Origin: an uncultured Bacteroidales bacterium
Lineage (GTDB): Bacteria; Bacteroidota; Bacteroidia; Bacteroidales; Paludibacteraceae
Length of the DNA stretch: 6,314 bases
Assembly: GCA_946619625.1 (NCBI GenBank)
Contig: CAMOMF010000116.1
Coordinates: forward strand, 1-6,314
Direction: 5' to 3'
In this document: positions 1 through 6,314 of the stretch, piece after piece
Numbering within the stretch: position 1 is the stretch's first letter
Layout of the letters: every line of letters begins with the position of its first letter
Translations under genes and position numbers: made by a program
Notes under the pieces: generated by a model
Database searches by the model: none
What the model was told of the DNA's origin: nothing
The model's input: only the letters and a program-made list of their open reading frames with translations

Positions 1-1046
1 GTACTATGCCCTTTGCTGATGAACCGCTCGGGTTGAATGGTATAATGTGCATCCATATCAAACGTCGCCCAACTCTCATCCATCGGCAGCCCCATAATCT
101 CGCGACCGCGGGTGGACATCAGTTCTATCAGGCGGTCCATCGTCAGCATGCCGGTCTTGACCAAGTAGGTATATAGCAATGGGAAAGCGATCTCTATTCC
201 CGTAATCCCGAAAGCGCTCTTTTCCAGTCCCCGGCTTTTCTCTTCATCACTATGCGGCGCATGGTCGGTAGCAATGACATCAATAGTGCCGTCCTGCACA
301 CCCGCCAACAACGCCATCTGGTCTGCCACACTGCGGATAGGAGGATTCATTTTCCAACAACCATCCTCCTGAAGCATGCCTTCGTTCAGTAGCAGATAAT
401 GCGGAGCCGTCTCGCAGGTTACGCGAATGCCGCTTTGTTTTGCCTCGCGCACCAACTGCACACTCTCTTTCGTGGAGATATGGCATATATGTAAGCGGCA
501 GCCCGTCTCTTCACTCAAGCGGATATTACGCTCTATCTCTTTCCACTCGCTCTCCGAGCAGATTCCCCTATGCCCGTGAGTCTTCGCATACATCCCGTCA
601 TGGATATATCCGCCTCGAAGCAGACTGTTCACCTCGCAATGTTCAACAACAATGCTTCCCACGGCGGCAATACGCTGCATCGCCTCGCGCATCAAGCCTT
701 CGTCCTGAATGCCGCGACCATCGTCAGAGAAACCGGGCACGAGCCTACTGAGCTCCTCTATATTAACAAGTTCACCCTCGCCTTTCTGGCCGAGGGTGAT
801 ACTTGCATACGGATGAACGCCAATATGGCTGTCGCGCGCAATAATGTCCAATTGGAGCTGCAAATTCGCAAGCGAATCGGGAGCGGGAGTGAGGTTGGGC
901 ATGGTGAACACATCGCTGTAACCCGCACACATAGCCGCACGACTTCCCGATTCGATGGTCTCTTTGTAAGCAAAACCCGGCTCACGGAAATGCACGTGCA
1001 TATCAACTAAAGAAGGTACCTTTATTTGCCCCGACAGACTATTCAT
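1..1046 (-). CDS. pyrC: Dihydroorotase, class I-like, 3' end outside window
   Basis: Dihydroorotase is a cytosolic zinc amidohydrolase that interconverts N-carbamoyl-L-aspartate and L-dihydroorotate, the third step of de novo pyrimidine synthesis. The minus-strand frame stays open from ATG at 1046-1044 to the left edge (348 complete codons). Visible motifs are DMHVHFREPG at residues 15-24 (metal ligands H17 and H19, substrate Arg R21), MPN at 49-51, GFSDDG at 105-110, EHCE at 135-138, ICHIST at 187-192 and ATDHAPH at 259-265 (D261 is the expected catalytic Asp). An Asp in FSDDG where class II enzymes carry a carboxylated Lys fits class I (Bacillus/Aquifex type). The protein begins only 16 residues before the first metal ligand, so most of the N-terminal beta-sandwich half seen in ~425-aa class I enzymes is absent. 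The C-terminal few dozen residues lie outside the window. A promoter sits about 50 bp upstream. Enzyme family is secure; substrate is likely but allantoinase-type relatives share the fold. Confidence 0.93.
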   Translation of the reverse strand, partial: MNSLSGQIKVPSLVDMHVHFREPGFAYKETIESGSRAAMCAGYSDVFTMPNLTPAPDSLANLQLQLDIIARDSHIGVHPYASITLGQKGEGELVNIEELSRLVPGFSDDGRGIQDEGLMREAMQRIAAVGSIVVEHCEVNSLLRGGYIHDGMYAKTHGHRGICSESEWKEIERNIRLSEETGCRLHICHISTKESVQLVREAKQSGIRVTCETAPHYLLLNEGMLQEDGCWKMNPPIRSVADQMALLAGVQDGTIDVIATDHAPHSDEEKSRGLEKSAFGITGIEIAFPLLYTYLVKTGMLTMDRLIELMSTRGREIMGLPMDESWATFDMDAHYTIQPERFISKGHS

Positions 1047-1100
1047 TGATTTATAACGTTTATACTCACTTTTGCAAGCGAGCAGTATCAAAAATCTCTG

Positions 1101-1132
1101 CAAAGGTACTGCTTTTTTTTGAATTATGCAAA
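1101..1132 (-). promoter_or_regulatory. Bacteroidota-type promoter for the dihydroorotase gene
   Basis: Read on the minus strand, TTTG (1132-1129) is followed after exactly 20 bp by TACCTTTG (1108-1101). This matches the Bacteroidota -33 TTTG / -7 TAnnTTTG consensus. Transcription would start roughly at 1093-1097, giving a leader of about 50 nt before the ATG at 1046. Location, orientation and spacing all fit; no experimental start site is available. Confidence 0.8.
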
Positions 1133-1286
1133 CGTTTTTGCAATAAAAAATCTTTTTTTTTCATTTTGCTATTTCCAAACTGCAAATTACTTCCTAAAAC
1201 ACATCTGTTTTGCCTACACCTTATTAAATATACGCGCGAACTATGAAAAAAAAATAGGGGTACCATTCATTTTTTAGGTAAAAAGT

Positions 1287-1318
1287 CTTGCATATTTCAA
1301 AAAAATGTTGTAACTTTG
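1287..1318 (+). promoter_or_regulatory. Bacteroidota-type promoter for glnN
   Basis: CTTG (1287-1290, one mismatch to TTTG) is followed by 20 bp and then TAACTTTG (1311-1318), a perfect TAnnTTTG -7 box. The expected start of transcription is near 1323-1327, leaving an A/T-rich leader of about 45 nt before ATG at 1371. That leader has no Shine-Dalgarno sequence, which is usual in this phylum. Confidence 0.82.
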
Positions 1319-1370
1319 CACCCGATTTTGAATTTTAATCCGATTAAATAACAAAAACAACGTATTTTTT

Positions 1371-3566
1371 ATGGCAAATCTTCGTTTCGAGGCGGTTAAA
1401 ATCGCAATTGAGCGTAAAAGCGCTTTCAACAGCAAGTCTGTCACCAAGGGCGAGCGGGCAAAGGTGTATTTTGCACAGGACGTCTTTACGCGCGAGCAAA
1501 TGAAAGAGTTCATCTCCGGTGATATTCTGTCCCAACTGTTCGACGATGTGGACAACGGACGCACTATTCATCGCGATATTGCTGAAAGTGTGGCAATAGG
1601 TATCCGTCGTTGGGCGATTGGGCGCGGGGCGACGCATTACACCCACTGGTTTCAGCCGCTCACCGAGGGTACGGCGGAAAAACACGATGCTTTCTTCACG
1701 CTGAAAGACGGCGCGCTGATTGAGGAATTCAGCGGCGACTCGCTTTACCAGCAAGAGCCAGACGCTTCGTCTTTCCCCAGTGGTGGCATCCGCAACACAT
1801 TCGAAGCCCGCGGATATTCCGCTTGGGACCCCTCATCGCCGGTCTTCCTGATTGGCGACACGTTGTGTATCCCCACCGTCTTTGTGGCATACACAGGTGA
1901 AGCGCTGGATTACAAGACGCCCCTCATCCGCTCAACCGTGGCGCTCAGTCACGCAGCATGCGAGGTTTGCCAGTATTTCGACAAGACCATCAAGCAGGTA
2001 CACACCAACCTCGGTTGGGAACAAGAGTACTTCCTCGTAGACGAAGCCCTCTTTTACGCCCGTCCGGACCTCATGCTCACCGGCCGCACCCTCATGGGGC
2101 ATATGAGCGCCAAGAATCAGCAGTTGGAAGACCACTATTTCGGCGCTATCCCCGAGCGCGTATTGGATTTTATGCGCGACTTGGAGTACGAGGCACTCAA
2201 GGTGGGCATACCCGTTCGCACACGCCATAATGAGGTAGCACCCAACCAGTTCGAGATGGCACCTATATACGAAGATGTCAATCTCGCAAACGACCACAAC
2301 CTGCTGGTGATGTCTATCATGGAACGCGTGGCGCAAAGGCACCATTTCCGCGTGCTGCTGCATGAAAAACCCTTCGAGGGAGTGAACGGCAGCGGCAAGC
2401 ACTGCAACTGGTCATTGGAAACCAACACCGGCGTGAACCTCCTTGCACCCGGCAAGAACCCCTACCAGAACCTGCAATTCATTACTTTCCTGCTGAACGT
2501 CCTCATGGCGGTACAGCGCCATAACGGACTGCTCAAAGCCAGTATCATCAGCGCCACCAATGCACACCGTCTGGGTGCAAACGAGGCACCGCCCGCCATC
2601 ATCAGCGTTTTCCTCGGGAAACAGATCTCCGAAGTGCTGGACAAACTGGAGCAGGCTGATGCCGACAAAGGTATCATCATCAACGCCAAGAAAGAGATGA
2701 AACTGGGCGTGGGCAATATTCCCGAGATTCTATTGGACAACACCGACCGCAACCGTACCTCGCCTTTCGCTTTTACCGGCAACAGGTTCGAGTTCCGCGC
2801 AGTGGGGTCGTCTGCCAACTGCGGTGCCGCTATGTTAGCGCTCAATGCAGCCGTTGCCGAGCAACTGATGACGTTCAAAAACGATGTGGACCAACTCATT
2901 GCCGACGGGCTGCCCAAGGAGCGCGCACTCTTCAATATCATCAAAGAATATATCGTTGCCTGCAAGCCTATCCGTTTCGATGGCAACGGGTACAGCGATG
3001 AATGGAAACAGGAAGCCGCCAGGCGCGGACTGGACTGCGAGACAAGCGCACCGCTGGTCATCGACCGCTACTTGCTGCCACAATCAATACAGATGTTCGG
3101 AAAAACCAACGTCCTCAACGAGTCGGAGTTGCGAAGCCGCTGCGAAGTCAAGTGGGAGACATACACCAAAAAAGTTCAGATTGAAAGTCGCGTACTGGGC
3201 GACTTGGTCATCAACCATGTTCTGCCCGCTGCCAAGCGCTATCAGACCATGCTCCTGCAGAACGTACTTGCCGTCAAACAGGTCTTCAGCGAAGAGGAGG
3301 TGCGCTCGCTTAACAAGCAGGATTACAGCATTATACGCCAGATAGAGATGCATGTCACTGCCATTCTGGCAGGCGTGGACGACATGACCACTGCACGTCA
3401 CCAAGCCAACCGCCAACCCGACGAACGCAGCAAGGCCATTGCTTACCACGACCACGTGCTCCCTGCCATGGAGGATATACGCACACACGCCGATGCGCTC
3501 GAAATGATTGTGGACGACGAGATGTGGGCTCTTCCCAAATACAGGGAACTGCTGTTCATCCATTAA
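1371..3566 (+). CDS. glnN: Type III glutamine synthetase (GSIII, GlnN)
   Basis: Glutamine synthetase makes L-glutamine from glutamate, ammonia and ATP; GSIII is the large-subunit class first known from Bacteroides fragilis. The 731-aa length is essentially that of B. fragilis GSIII (about 729 aa). Recognisable blocks in order are THWFQPLT at residues 91-98 (GSIII N-terminal signature), GWEQEYF at 215-221 with metal-binding glutamates, HNEVAPNQFE at 286-295, NGSGKHCNWS at 339-348 (ATP/metal-site His), GANEAPPAIISVFLG at 402-416, and an Arg-rich RNRTSPFAFTG block from 460 followed by NRFEFRAVGSSAN at 471-483. The long C-terminal helical region ends in MWALPKYRELLFIH, as expected. The ATG at 1371 lies about 45 nt behind a good promoter, and MANLRFEAV is a normal start for the family. 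No frameshift or missing active-site block was seen. No clear nitrogen-regulatory operator is visible upstream. Confidence 0.98.
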   Translation: MANLRFEAVKIAIERKSAFNSKSVTKGERAKVYFAQDVFTREQMKEFISGDILSQLFDDVDNGRTIHRDIAESVAIGIRRWAIGRGATHYTHWFQPLTEGTAEKHDAFFTLKDGALIEEFSGDSLYQQEPDASSFPSGGIRNTFEARGYSAWDPSSPVFLIGDTLCIPTVFVAYTGEALDYKTPLIRSTVALSHAACEVCQYFDKTIKQVHTNLGWEQEYFLVDEALFYARPDLMLTGRTLMGHMSAKNQQLEDHYFGAIPERVLDFMRDLEYEALKVGIPVRTRHNEVAPNQFEMAPIYEDVNLANDHNLLVMSIMERVAQRHHFRVLLHEKPFEGVNGSGKHCNWSLETNTGVNLLAPGKNPYQNLQFITFLLNVLMAVQRHNGLLKASIISATNAHRLGANEAPPAIISVFLGKQISEVLDKLEQADADKGIIINAKKEMKLGVGNIPEILLDNTDRNRTSPFAFTGNRFEFRAVGSSANCGAAMLALNAAVAEQLMTFKNDVDQLIADGLPKERALFNIIKEYIVACKPIRFDGNGYSDEWKQEAARRGLDCETSAPLVIDRYLLPQSIQMFGKTNVLNESELRSRCEVKWETYTKKVQIESRVLGDLVINHVLPAAKRYQTMLLQNVLAVKQVFSEEEVRSLNKQDYSIIRQIEMHVTAILAGVDDMTTARHQANRQPDERSKAIAYHDHVLPAMEDIRTHADALEMIVDDEMWALPKYRELLFIH

Positions 3567-3596
3567 ACTATCAACTATCAACTTCTTTCAACTATC

Positions 3597-3645
3597 AACT
3601 ATCAACTTTCAACTTCTTTCAACTATCCACGGCTCTGCCGATCGT
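3597..3645 (+). repeat. 49-bp perfect direct repeat, copy 1
   Basis: These 49 bases recur exactly at 3667-3715, offset 70 bp. The copy contains heptad units followed by CACGGCTCTGCCGATCGT, whose CGGC-TCT-GCCG core can form a small hairpin. Bases flanking the two copies differ on both sides, so the repeat limits are well defined. Confidence 0.97.
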
Positions 3646-3666
3646 TTGAGGCTTTGCCGAAATAAG

Positions 3667-3715
3667 AACTATCAACTTTCAACTTCTTTCAACTATCCAC
3701 GGCTCTGCCGATCGT
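3667..3715 (+). repeat. 49-bp perfect direct repeat, copy 2
   Basis: Exact second copy of 3597-3645. The 21-bp interval between the copies contains GAGGCTTTGCCGAAA, itself a degenerate version of the GGCTCTGCCGAT element. This suggests several rounds of duplication and divergence of one unit. Confidence 0.97.
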
Positions 3716-3728
3716 ACGAGCCTTGCGA

Positions 3729-4139
<411 letters not shown>

Positions 4140-4173
4140 CTGCCCCGCATCTCAGGAAAAGTGTAAAAACGCA

Positions 4174-4260
4174 TACGTGGTACGTGGTACGTGGTAACGG
4201 TACATAATTAGCAGACAATCAACCAGTAGCACCTGCGAACCACGAACCACGTACCACGTA
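4174..4260. repeat. Inverted repeat built from three TACGTGG heptads per arm
   Basis: The left arm (4174-4194) is three exact tandem TACGTGG units. The right arm (4240-4260) is CCACGAA followed by two CCACGTA units, the reverse complement with one mismatch. The 45-bp loop is 4195-4239. As RNA or extruded DNA this gives a 21-bp stem with one mismatch. There is no T-run after it, and the loop is too long for an ordinary terminator. The 7-bp period matches that of the unrelated ACTATCA units upstream. Confidence 0.93.
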
Positions 4261-4297
4261 TTGATATTTAAACAACCATTATAAGTAGATCTCATTC

Positions 4298-4645
4298 ATG
4301 GTAAAAGCAACAACCAAAATCAAGTATAGCGGCAAATATGGTGACAACCATTACATCGCCCACACTCCCGGAAAGCCCGACACGGAAGTCAGTATCAAGC
4401 ACAACCCCAACCAGCCCTACACCAAGGCGCAAGTCGAAGCCCGAAATGCCCAAAACGACAGGCTTCGACACGCGCTCGAACGTCAGGAGGAAATCCTCTA
4501 CGATGAAGCCAAACGGGCGCCGTACGAAGCACGTTATCGCGCTTATTGTCAAGAAAATGGGTGGACCTATGTCACCAAAACAGGCAAAACCCGCAAACGA
4601 CGCTTCGTTGATTTCCTCCGAAGCCAACTTCTATTAGAAGAATAA
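4298..4645 (+). CDS. Hypothetical protein, 115 aa, highly charged
   Basis: I do not recognise this family. The predicted product is soluble, rich in Lys, Arg, Glu and Gln, with no signal peptide or membrane segment. Residues 1-40 (starting MVKATTKIKYSGKYGDNHYI) look beta-prone. Residues 43-85, beginning KAQVEARNAQNDRLRHALER, should be helical and possibly coiled coil. The C-terminal part contains a basic KTGKTRKRRF patch before FLRSQLLLEE. Codon composition resembles the neighbouring genes, and this frame makes a more plausible protein than the overlapping frames. No Bacteroidota promoter or Shine-Dalgarno was found in the 158-bp gap upstream, so it may be co-transcribed from further upstream or use a weak promoter. 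The ATG at 4298 is the first in frame. The basic patch could bind nucleic acid, but that is a guess. Confidence 0.6.
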   Translation: MVKATTKIKYSGKYGDNHYIAHTPGKPDTEVSIKHNPNQPYTKAQVEARNAQNDRLRHALERQEEILYDEAKRAPYEARYRAYCQENGWTYVTKTGKTRKRRFVDFLRSQLLLEE

Positions 4646-4828
4646 CCCCTCTATGCCATCCATTTATCGCTACCTGGTGAAAGGAGCTCCATACCTCCTC
4701 GCTACCTCCTCGCCCCCCCTTTCAACCATCATTATTATGTTTTGTTATCGTTTGTTCCTCAATTATGCATACATTGCAGAGAAAAGTGCACTTTTTTGCT
4801 GCCACATTTTCATTTTTTTTGCTTTATA
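4646..4828. other. Intergenic spacer with an 11-bp tandem duplication
   Basis: This gap precedes the carboxypeptidase promoter. The left part is C-rich and holds two exact tandem copies of TACCTCCTCGC (4692-4702 and 4703-4713) just after the palindrome GGAGCTCC (4683-4690). The right part turns T-rich. No credible gene was found; frames crossing it are low-complexity and hydrophobic because of the T-runs. Confidence 0.7.
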
Positions 4829-4860
4829 TTTGGTTTATTCAAAAAAAAGCACTAACTTTG
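4829..4860 (+). promoter_or_regulatory. Bacteroidota-type promoter for the LD-carboxypeptidase gene
   Basis: TTTG (4829-4832) is followed by exactly 20 bp and TAACTTTG (4853-4860), matching the -33/-7 consensus at every defined base. Transcription should begin around 4865-4868, giving a leader of nearly 100 nt before the coding start at 4965, about twice the leader length inferred for the other two promoter-gene pairs here. Confidence 0.85.
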
Positions 4861-4878
4861 CAAGTGAAATGGTTTGGC

Positions 4879-4968
4879 ATGAGCGCGAAGAATGCCGCGG
4901 CCTGCACTATACCATCGGCTGACTACATACAAAATAGAATTCCCCCGGTAAAGGATTATAACATATGA
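4879..4968 (+). CDS. Possible 29-aa leader peptide overlapping the ldcA start
   Basis: A 29-codon frame starting MSAKNAAACTIPSADYIQNR begins about 12 nt after the predicted transcription start. It ends in TGA at 4966-4968, overlapping the next gene's ATG (4965-4967) as ATGA. That overlap is typical of translational coupling. A second, shorter frame (4869-4922, 17 aa, MVWHEREECRGLHYTIG) starts almost at the predicted mRNA 5' end. No conserved family is recognised, and frames this short arise by chance, so this is a candidate only. Confidence 0.25.
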   Translation: MSAKNAAACTIPSADYIQNRIPPVKDYNI

Positions 4969-6182
4969 AACGATATCTATTCAGTACTATTCTCGCTCTC
5001 ATCACATTGAGCGCCATCTTCTTAACACCATCGTGCGAGTCCAATGAGCCCGGTAAAGACACTCCGAAAACCGACACGTTGGTTATCCGCGACACATTAG
5101 TTGTGGACACCATCATTGTGGACACTCTCTACATCCGCGACACGGTAGCATCAGTCACCCCCGTGCCACTCTCCTGCGTGCAGCCCCCTTTCCTCCAACA
5201 AGGAGACACCGTCGCGATTATCAACCCATCCTATTCCGTACCTCTCAGCACCTTGCAAAATGCGTGCGACGTCATTAGAGGCTGGGGATTGGTTCCCATC
5301 CTTGGACCCAATACCGACAAGCAGTACAATGGCAAATATGCGGGTACAGTCGAAGAGCGTGCAGCGGACATCCATTGGGCTTGGCAACGACCCGGGATTA
5401 AAGCCATCATCACCGGCAGAGGAGGCTACGGTTCCATTCAACTCATCGATTACATTAGTCCTGAAGAATTGAGTGCGCAGCCTAAATGGCTTTGCGGATT
5501 CAGCGACATCAGCACCCTGCATGGGATGCTCACACGCGCAGGTGTCATGAGTATTCACGGCACCATGGCAACGTTCCTGCCGGGCAGTCCCAACACCATG
5601 ACTACCACCCTCATGCGAGACCTGCTCATGGGACAAGTGCCATGCTACAATCTCCCTCCCAACGAACTGAACATCAGCGGTAAGGCTTCCGGCATCCTCG
5701 TGGGAGGAAACGTCTGCACCTTTGCTCCTAATGTCGGCACGTGGGCAGATGCCACACTGGGGCAGGATATCATCCTCTTTGTCGAAGAAGTGGGAGAGTC
5801 GATGCACAACATTGACCGGCAAATGCGTATCCTACAACTCAACGGAGTGCTCGACAGGTGCAAAGGCGTCATCCTTGGAGAGTTCGCCGACTGCGGCAAC
5901 GAGTTCAAGGACGAAAACGGAAATACCATGAGCGTGGAAGCTATGTTGCACAAAATGATAGAACCCTATGGTATTCCGCTCATTTGTTGCTTTCCCGCAG
6001 GGCACGATGTCGTCAACCTGCCACTGGTCATGGGAGCGCCTACCACGATGGAAGTGTCTGGCAACAACGTGACTGTCACGTTCAACATCAATGGCGAACA
6101 ACACATCGTCAACACCGCAAACGTCAGCGCCGCACCCATGCCACGCAAGGAGATCATGCGTCTCGCCGGCAAATGCAACTAA
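4965..6182 (+). CDS. LD-carboxypeptidase (peptidase S66), predicted lipoprotein
   Basis: S66 enzymes (LdcA, muramoyltetrapeptide carboxypeptidase) remove the terminal D-Ala from tetrapeptide stems during murein recycling. The 405-aa product starts MKRYLFSTILALITLSAIFL, a signal sequence ending in lipobox LTPSC with Cys24 as lipidation site, so it should be membrane-anchored outside the cytoplasm, unlike cytoplasmic E. coli LdcA. A Thr/Asp-rich spacer (about 25-66) contains repeated DT(L/I)VV-like units. The catalytic domain spans about 74-360. Expected triad residues are Ser180 in CGFSDIST, Glu274 in FVEEVGE and His347 in PAGHDVVN. HNIDRQM at 281-287 and MGAPTTMEV at 356-364 are also typical. 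AAAGGA at 4950-4955 is a possible weak ribosome site. ATG 4965 is the only start giving an intact signal sequence. Exact peptide substrate is unproven; S66 also includes microcin C7 self-immunity proteins (MccF). Confidence 0.93.
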   Translation: MKRYLFSTILALITLSAIFLTPSCESNEPGKDTPKTDTLVIRDTLVVDTIIVDTLYIRDTVASVTPVPLSCVQPPFLQQGDTVAIINPSYSVPLSTLQNACDVIRGWGLVPILGPNTDKQYNGKYAGTVEERAADIHWAWQRPGIKAIITGRGGYGSIQLIDYISPEELSAQPKWLCGFSDISTLHGMLTRAGVMSIHGTMATFLPGSPNTMTTTLMRDLLMGQVPCYNLPPNELNISGKASGILVGGNVCTFAPNVGTWADATLGQDIILFVEEVGESMHNIDRQMRILQLNGVLDRCKGVILGEFADCGNEFKDENGNTMSVEAMLHKMIEPYGIPLICCFPAGHDVVNLPLVMGAPTTMEVSGNNVTVTFNINGEQHIVNTANVSAAPMPRKEIMRLAGKCN

Positions 6183-6279
6183 TTCGCCCTCTAACATAAG
6201 TCCGCGGATTTTGCTCACGTATATAGAAAACGACACCCGATAGTTTGACTTACGTCAGGGACTACCGGGAATTCCGATG
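6183..6279. other. 3' flank of ldcA
   Basis: This short stretch holds the palindrome TCCGCGGA (6203-6210) but no hairpin followed by a T-run, so no intrinsic terminator for the carboxypeptidase gene was found. No gene is supported here on either strand. Confidence 0.5.
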
Positions 6280-6311
6280 CAAAGTTACCACTATTTTCTG
6301 AATTGACCAAA
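6280..6311 (-). promoter_or_regulatory. Bacteroidota-type promoter facing into the 3' end of ldcA
   Basis: On the minus strand, TTTG (6311-6308) is followed by 20 bp and TAACTTTG (6287-6280), identical in form and spacing to the promoter at 4829-4860. The transcript would begin around 6272-6276 and run leftwards through the 3' flank and then antisense to the carboxypeptidase gene. No recognisable gene lies downstream. Confidence 0.6.
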
Positions 6312-6314
6312 TCA

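Larger units (their letters stand above)
1047..1370. other. AT-rich divergent intergenic region
   Basis: This 324-bp gap separates two divergently transcribed genes. It is strongly A/T-rich, with two runs of eight or more T (about 1113-1120 and 1153-1161) and long A runs near 1246-1254, in contrast to the flanking genes. It carries one promoter for each gene (1101-1132 minus, 1287-1318 plus). About 150 bp lie between the promoters, where I see no further gene, no conserved RNA structure and no clear operator. Short open frames here are low-complexity and not credible as genes. Confidence 0.8.

Noticed and set aside
440..1010. Two overlapping plus-strand open frames (440-751 and 570-1010).
   Set aside because: They lie opposite the dihydroorotase gene, whose product has all family motifs; their translations are Arg/Ser/His-rich with no recognisable domain.
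1344..1754. Minus-strand open frame of 136 codons over the glnN start.
   Set aside because: It is the complement of the well-supported GSIII coding sequence and runs into the glnN leader; no family features.
1932..3581. Several long minus-strand frames (for example 1932-2402, 2462-3061, 3084-3581).
   Set aside because: All are antisense shadows of glnN with no promoter or recognisable domain.
3567..3715. CRISPR array.
   Set aside because: Only two long repeat copies with a 21-bp interval that is itself a degenerate repeat, plus short heptads; no series of unique spacers and no cas genes.
4292..4637. Competing frames at the 115-aa gene: minus 4292-4627 and plus 4338-4637.
   Set aside because: The minus frame gives a hydrophobic sequence complementary to Lys/Glu-rich codons, and the plus frame is Pro/Ser/Lys-rich shadow; the 4298 frame gives the most protein-like product.
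5832..6236. 134-codon minus-strand frame behind the orphan promoter, as a real gene.
   Set aside because: Most of it is antisense to the conserved 3' part of the S66 gene and shows no domain; it is kept only as context for the promoter finding.

Overview
The window looks like a piece of a Bacteroidales (Bacteroidota) chromosome. Three things point there. Four promoter-like sites share the TTTG-N20-TAnnTTTG architecture typical of the Bacteroidota primary sigma factor. Starts lack clear Shine-Dalgarno sequences and have A/T-rich leaders. The large central gene is a type III glutamine synthetase of the Bacteroides/Prevotella kind. The genus cannot be assigned from the sequence alone.

Layout. 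Positions 1-1046 (minus strand) hold a class I-type dihydroorotase (pyrC-like) whose 3' end lies beyond the left edge. A 324-bp AT-rich divergent intergenic region (1047-1370) follows, with one well-formed promoter in each direction. Positions 1371-3566 (plus) encode a complete GlnN/GSIII glutamine synthetase of 731 aa. Next comes a repeat-rich spacer (3567-3782) with ACTATCA heptads, a 49-bp perfect direct repeat and a 28-bp perfect palindrome. It leads into the most striking item: a 118-codon glmS remnant (3783-4139). This remnant keeps the true start, the middle linker and the true C-terminus of glucosamine-6-phosphate synthase, with two large internal deletions that both preserve the frame. 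A second heptad-built inverted repeat (TACGTGG units, 4174-4260) separates it from a 115-aa protein of unknown function (4298-4645). After a 207-bp spacer, a promoter at 4829-4860 drives a leader with one or two tiny reading frames, then a 405-aa S66-family LD-carboxypeptidase predicted to be a lipoprotein (4965-6182). At the right edge (6280-6311) a well-formed minus-strand promoter faces back into the 3' end of that gene with no obvious gene of its own.

Functional picture. The intact genes are housekeeping: pyrimidine synthesis, ammonia assimilation, and peptidoglycan turnover or recycling. GlmS is a major glutamine consumer, so finding its remnant directly behind a glutamine synthetase suggests a former nitrogen and amino-sugar gene neighbourhood that has been eroded. 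That is an inference. No RNA genes, CRISPR arrays, transposases or phage genes were recognised.
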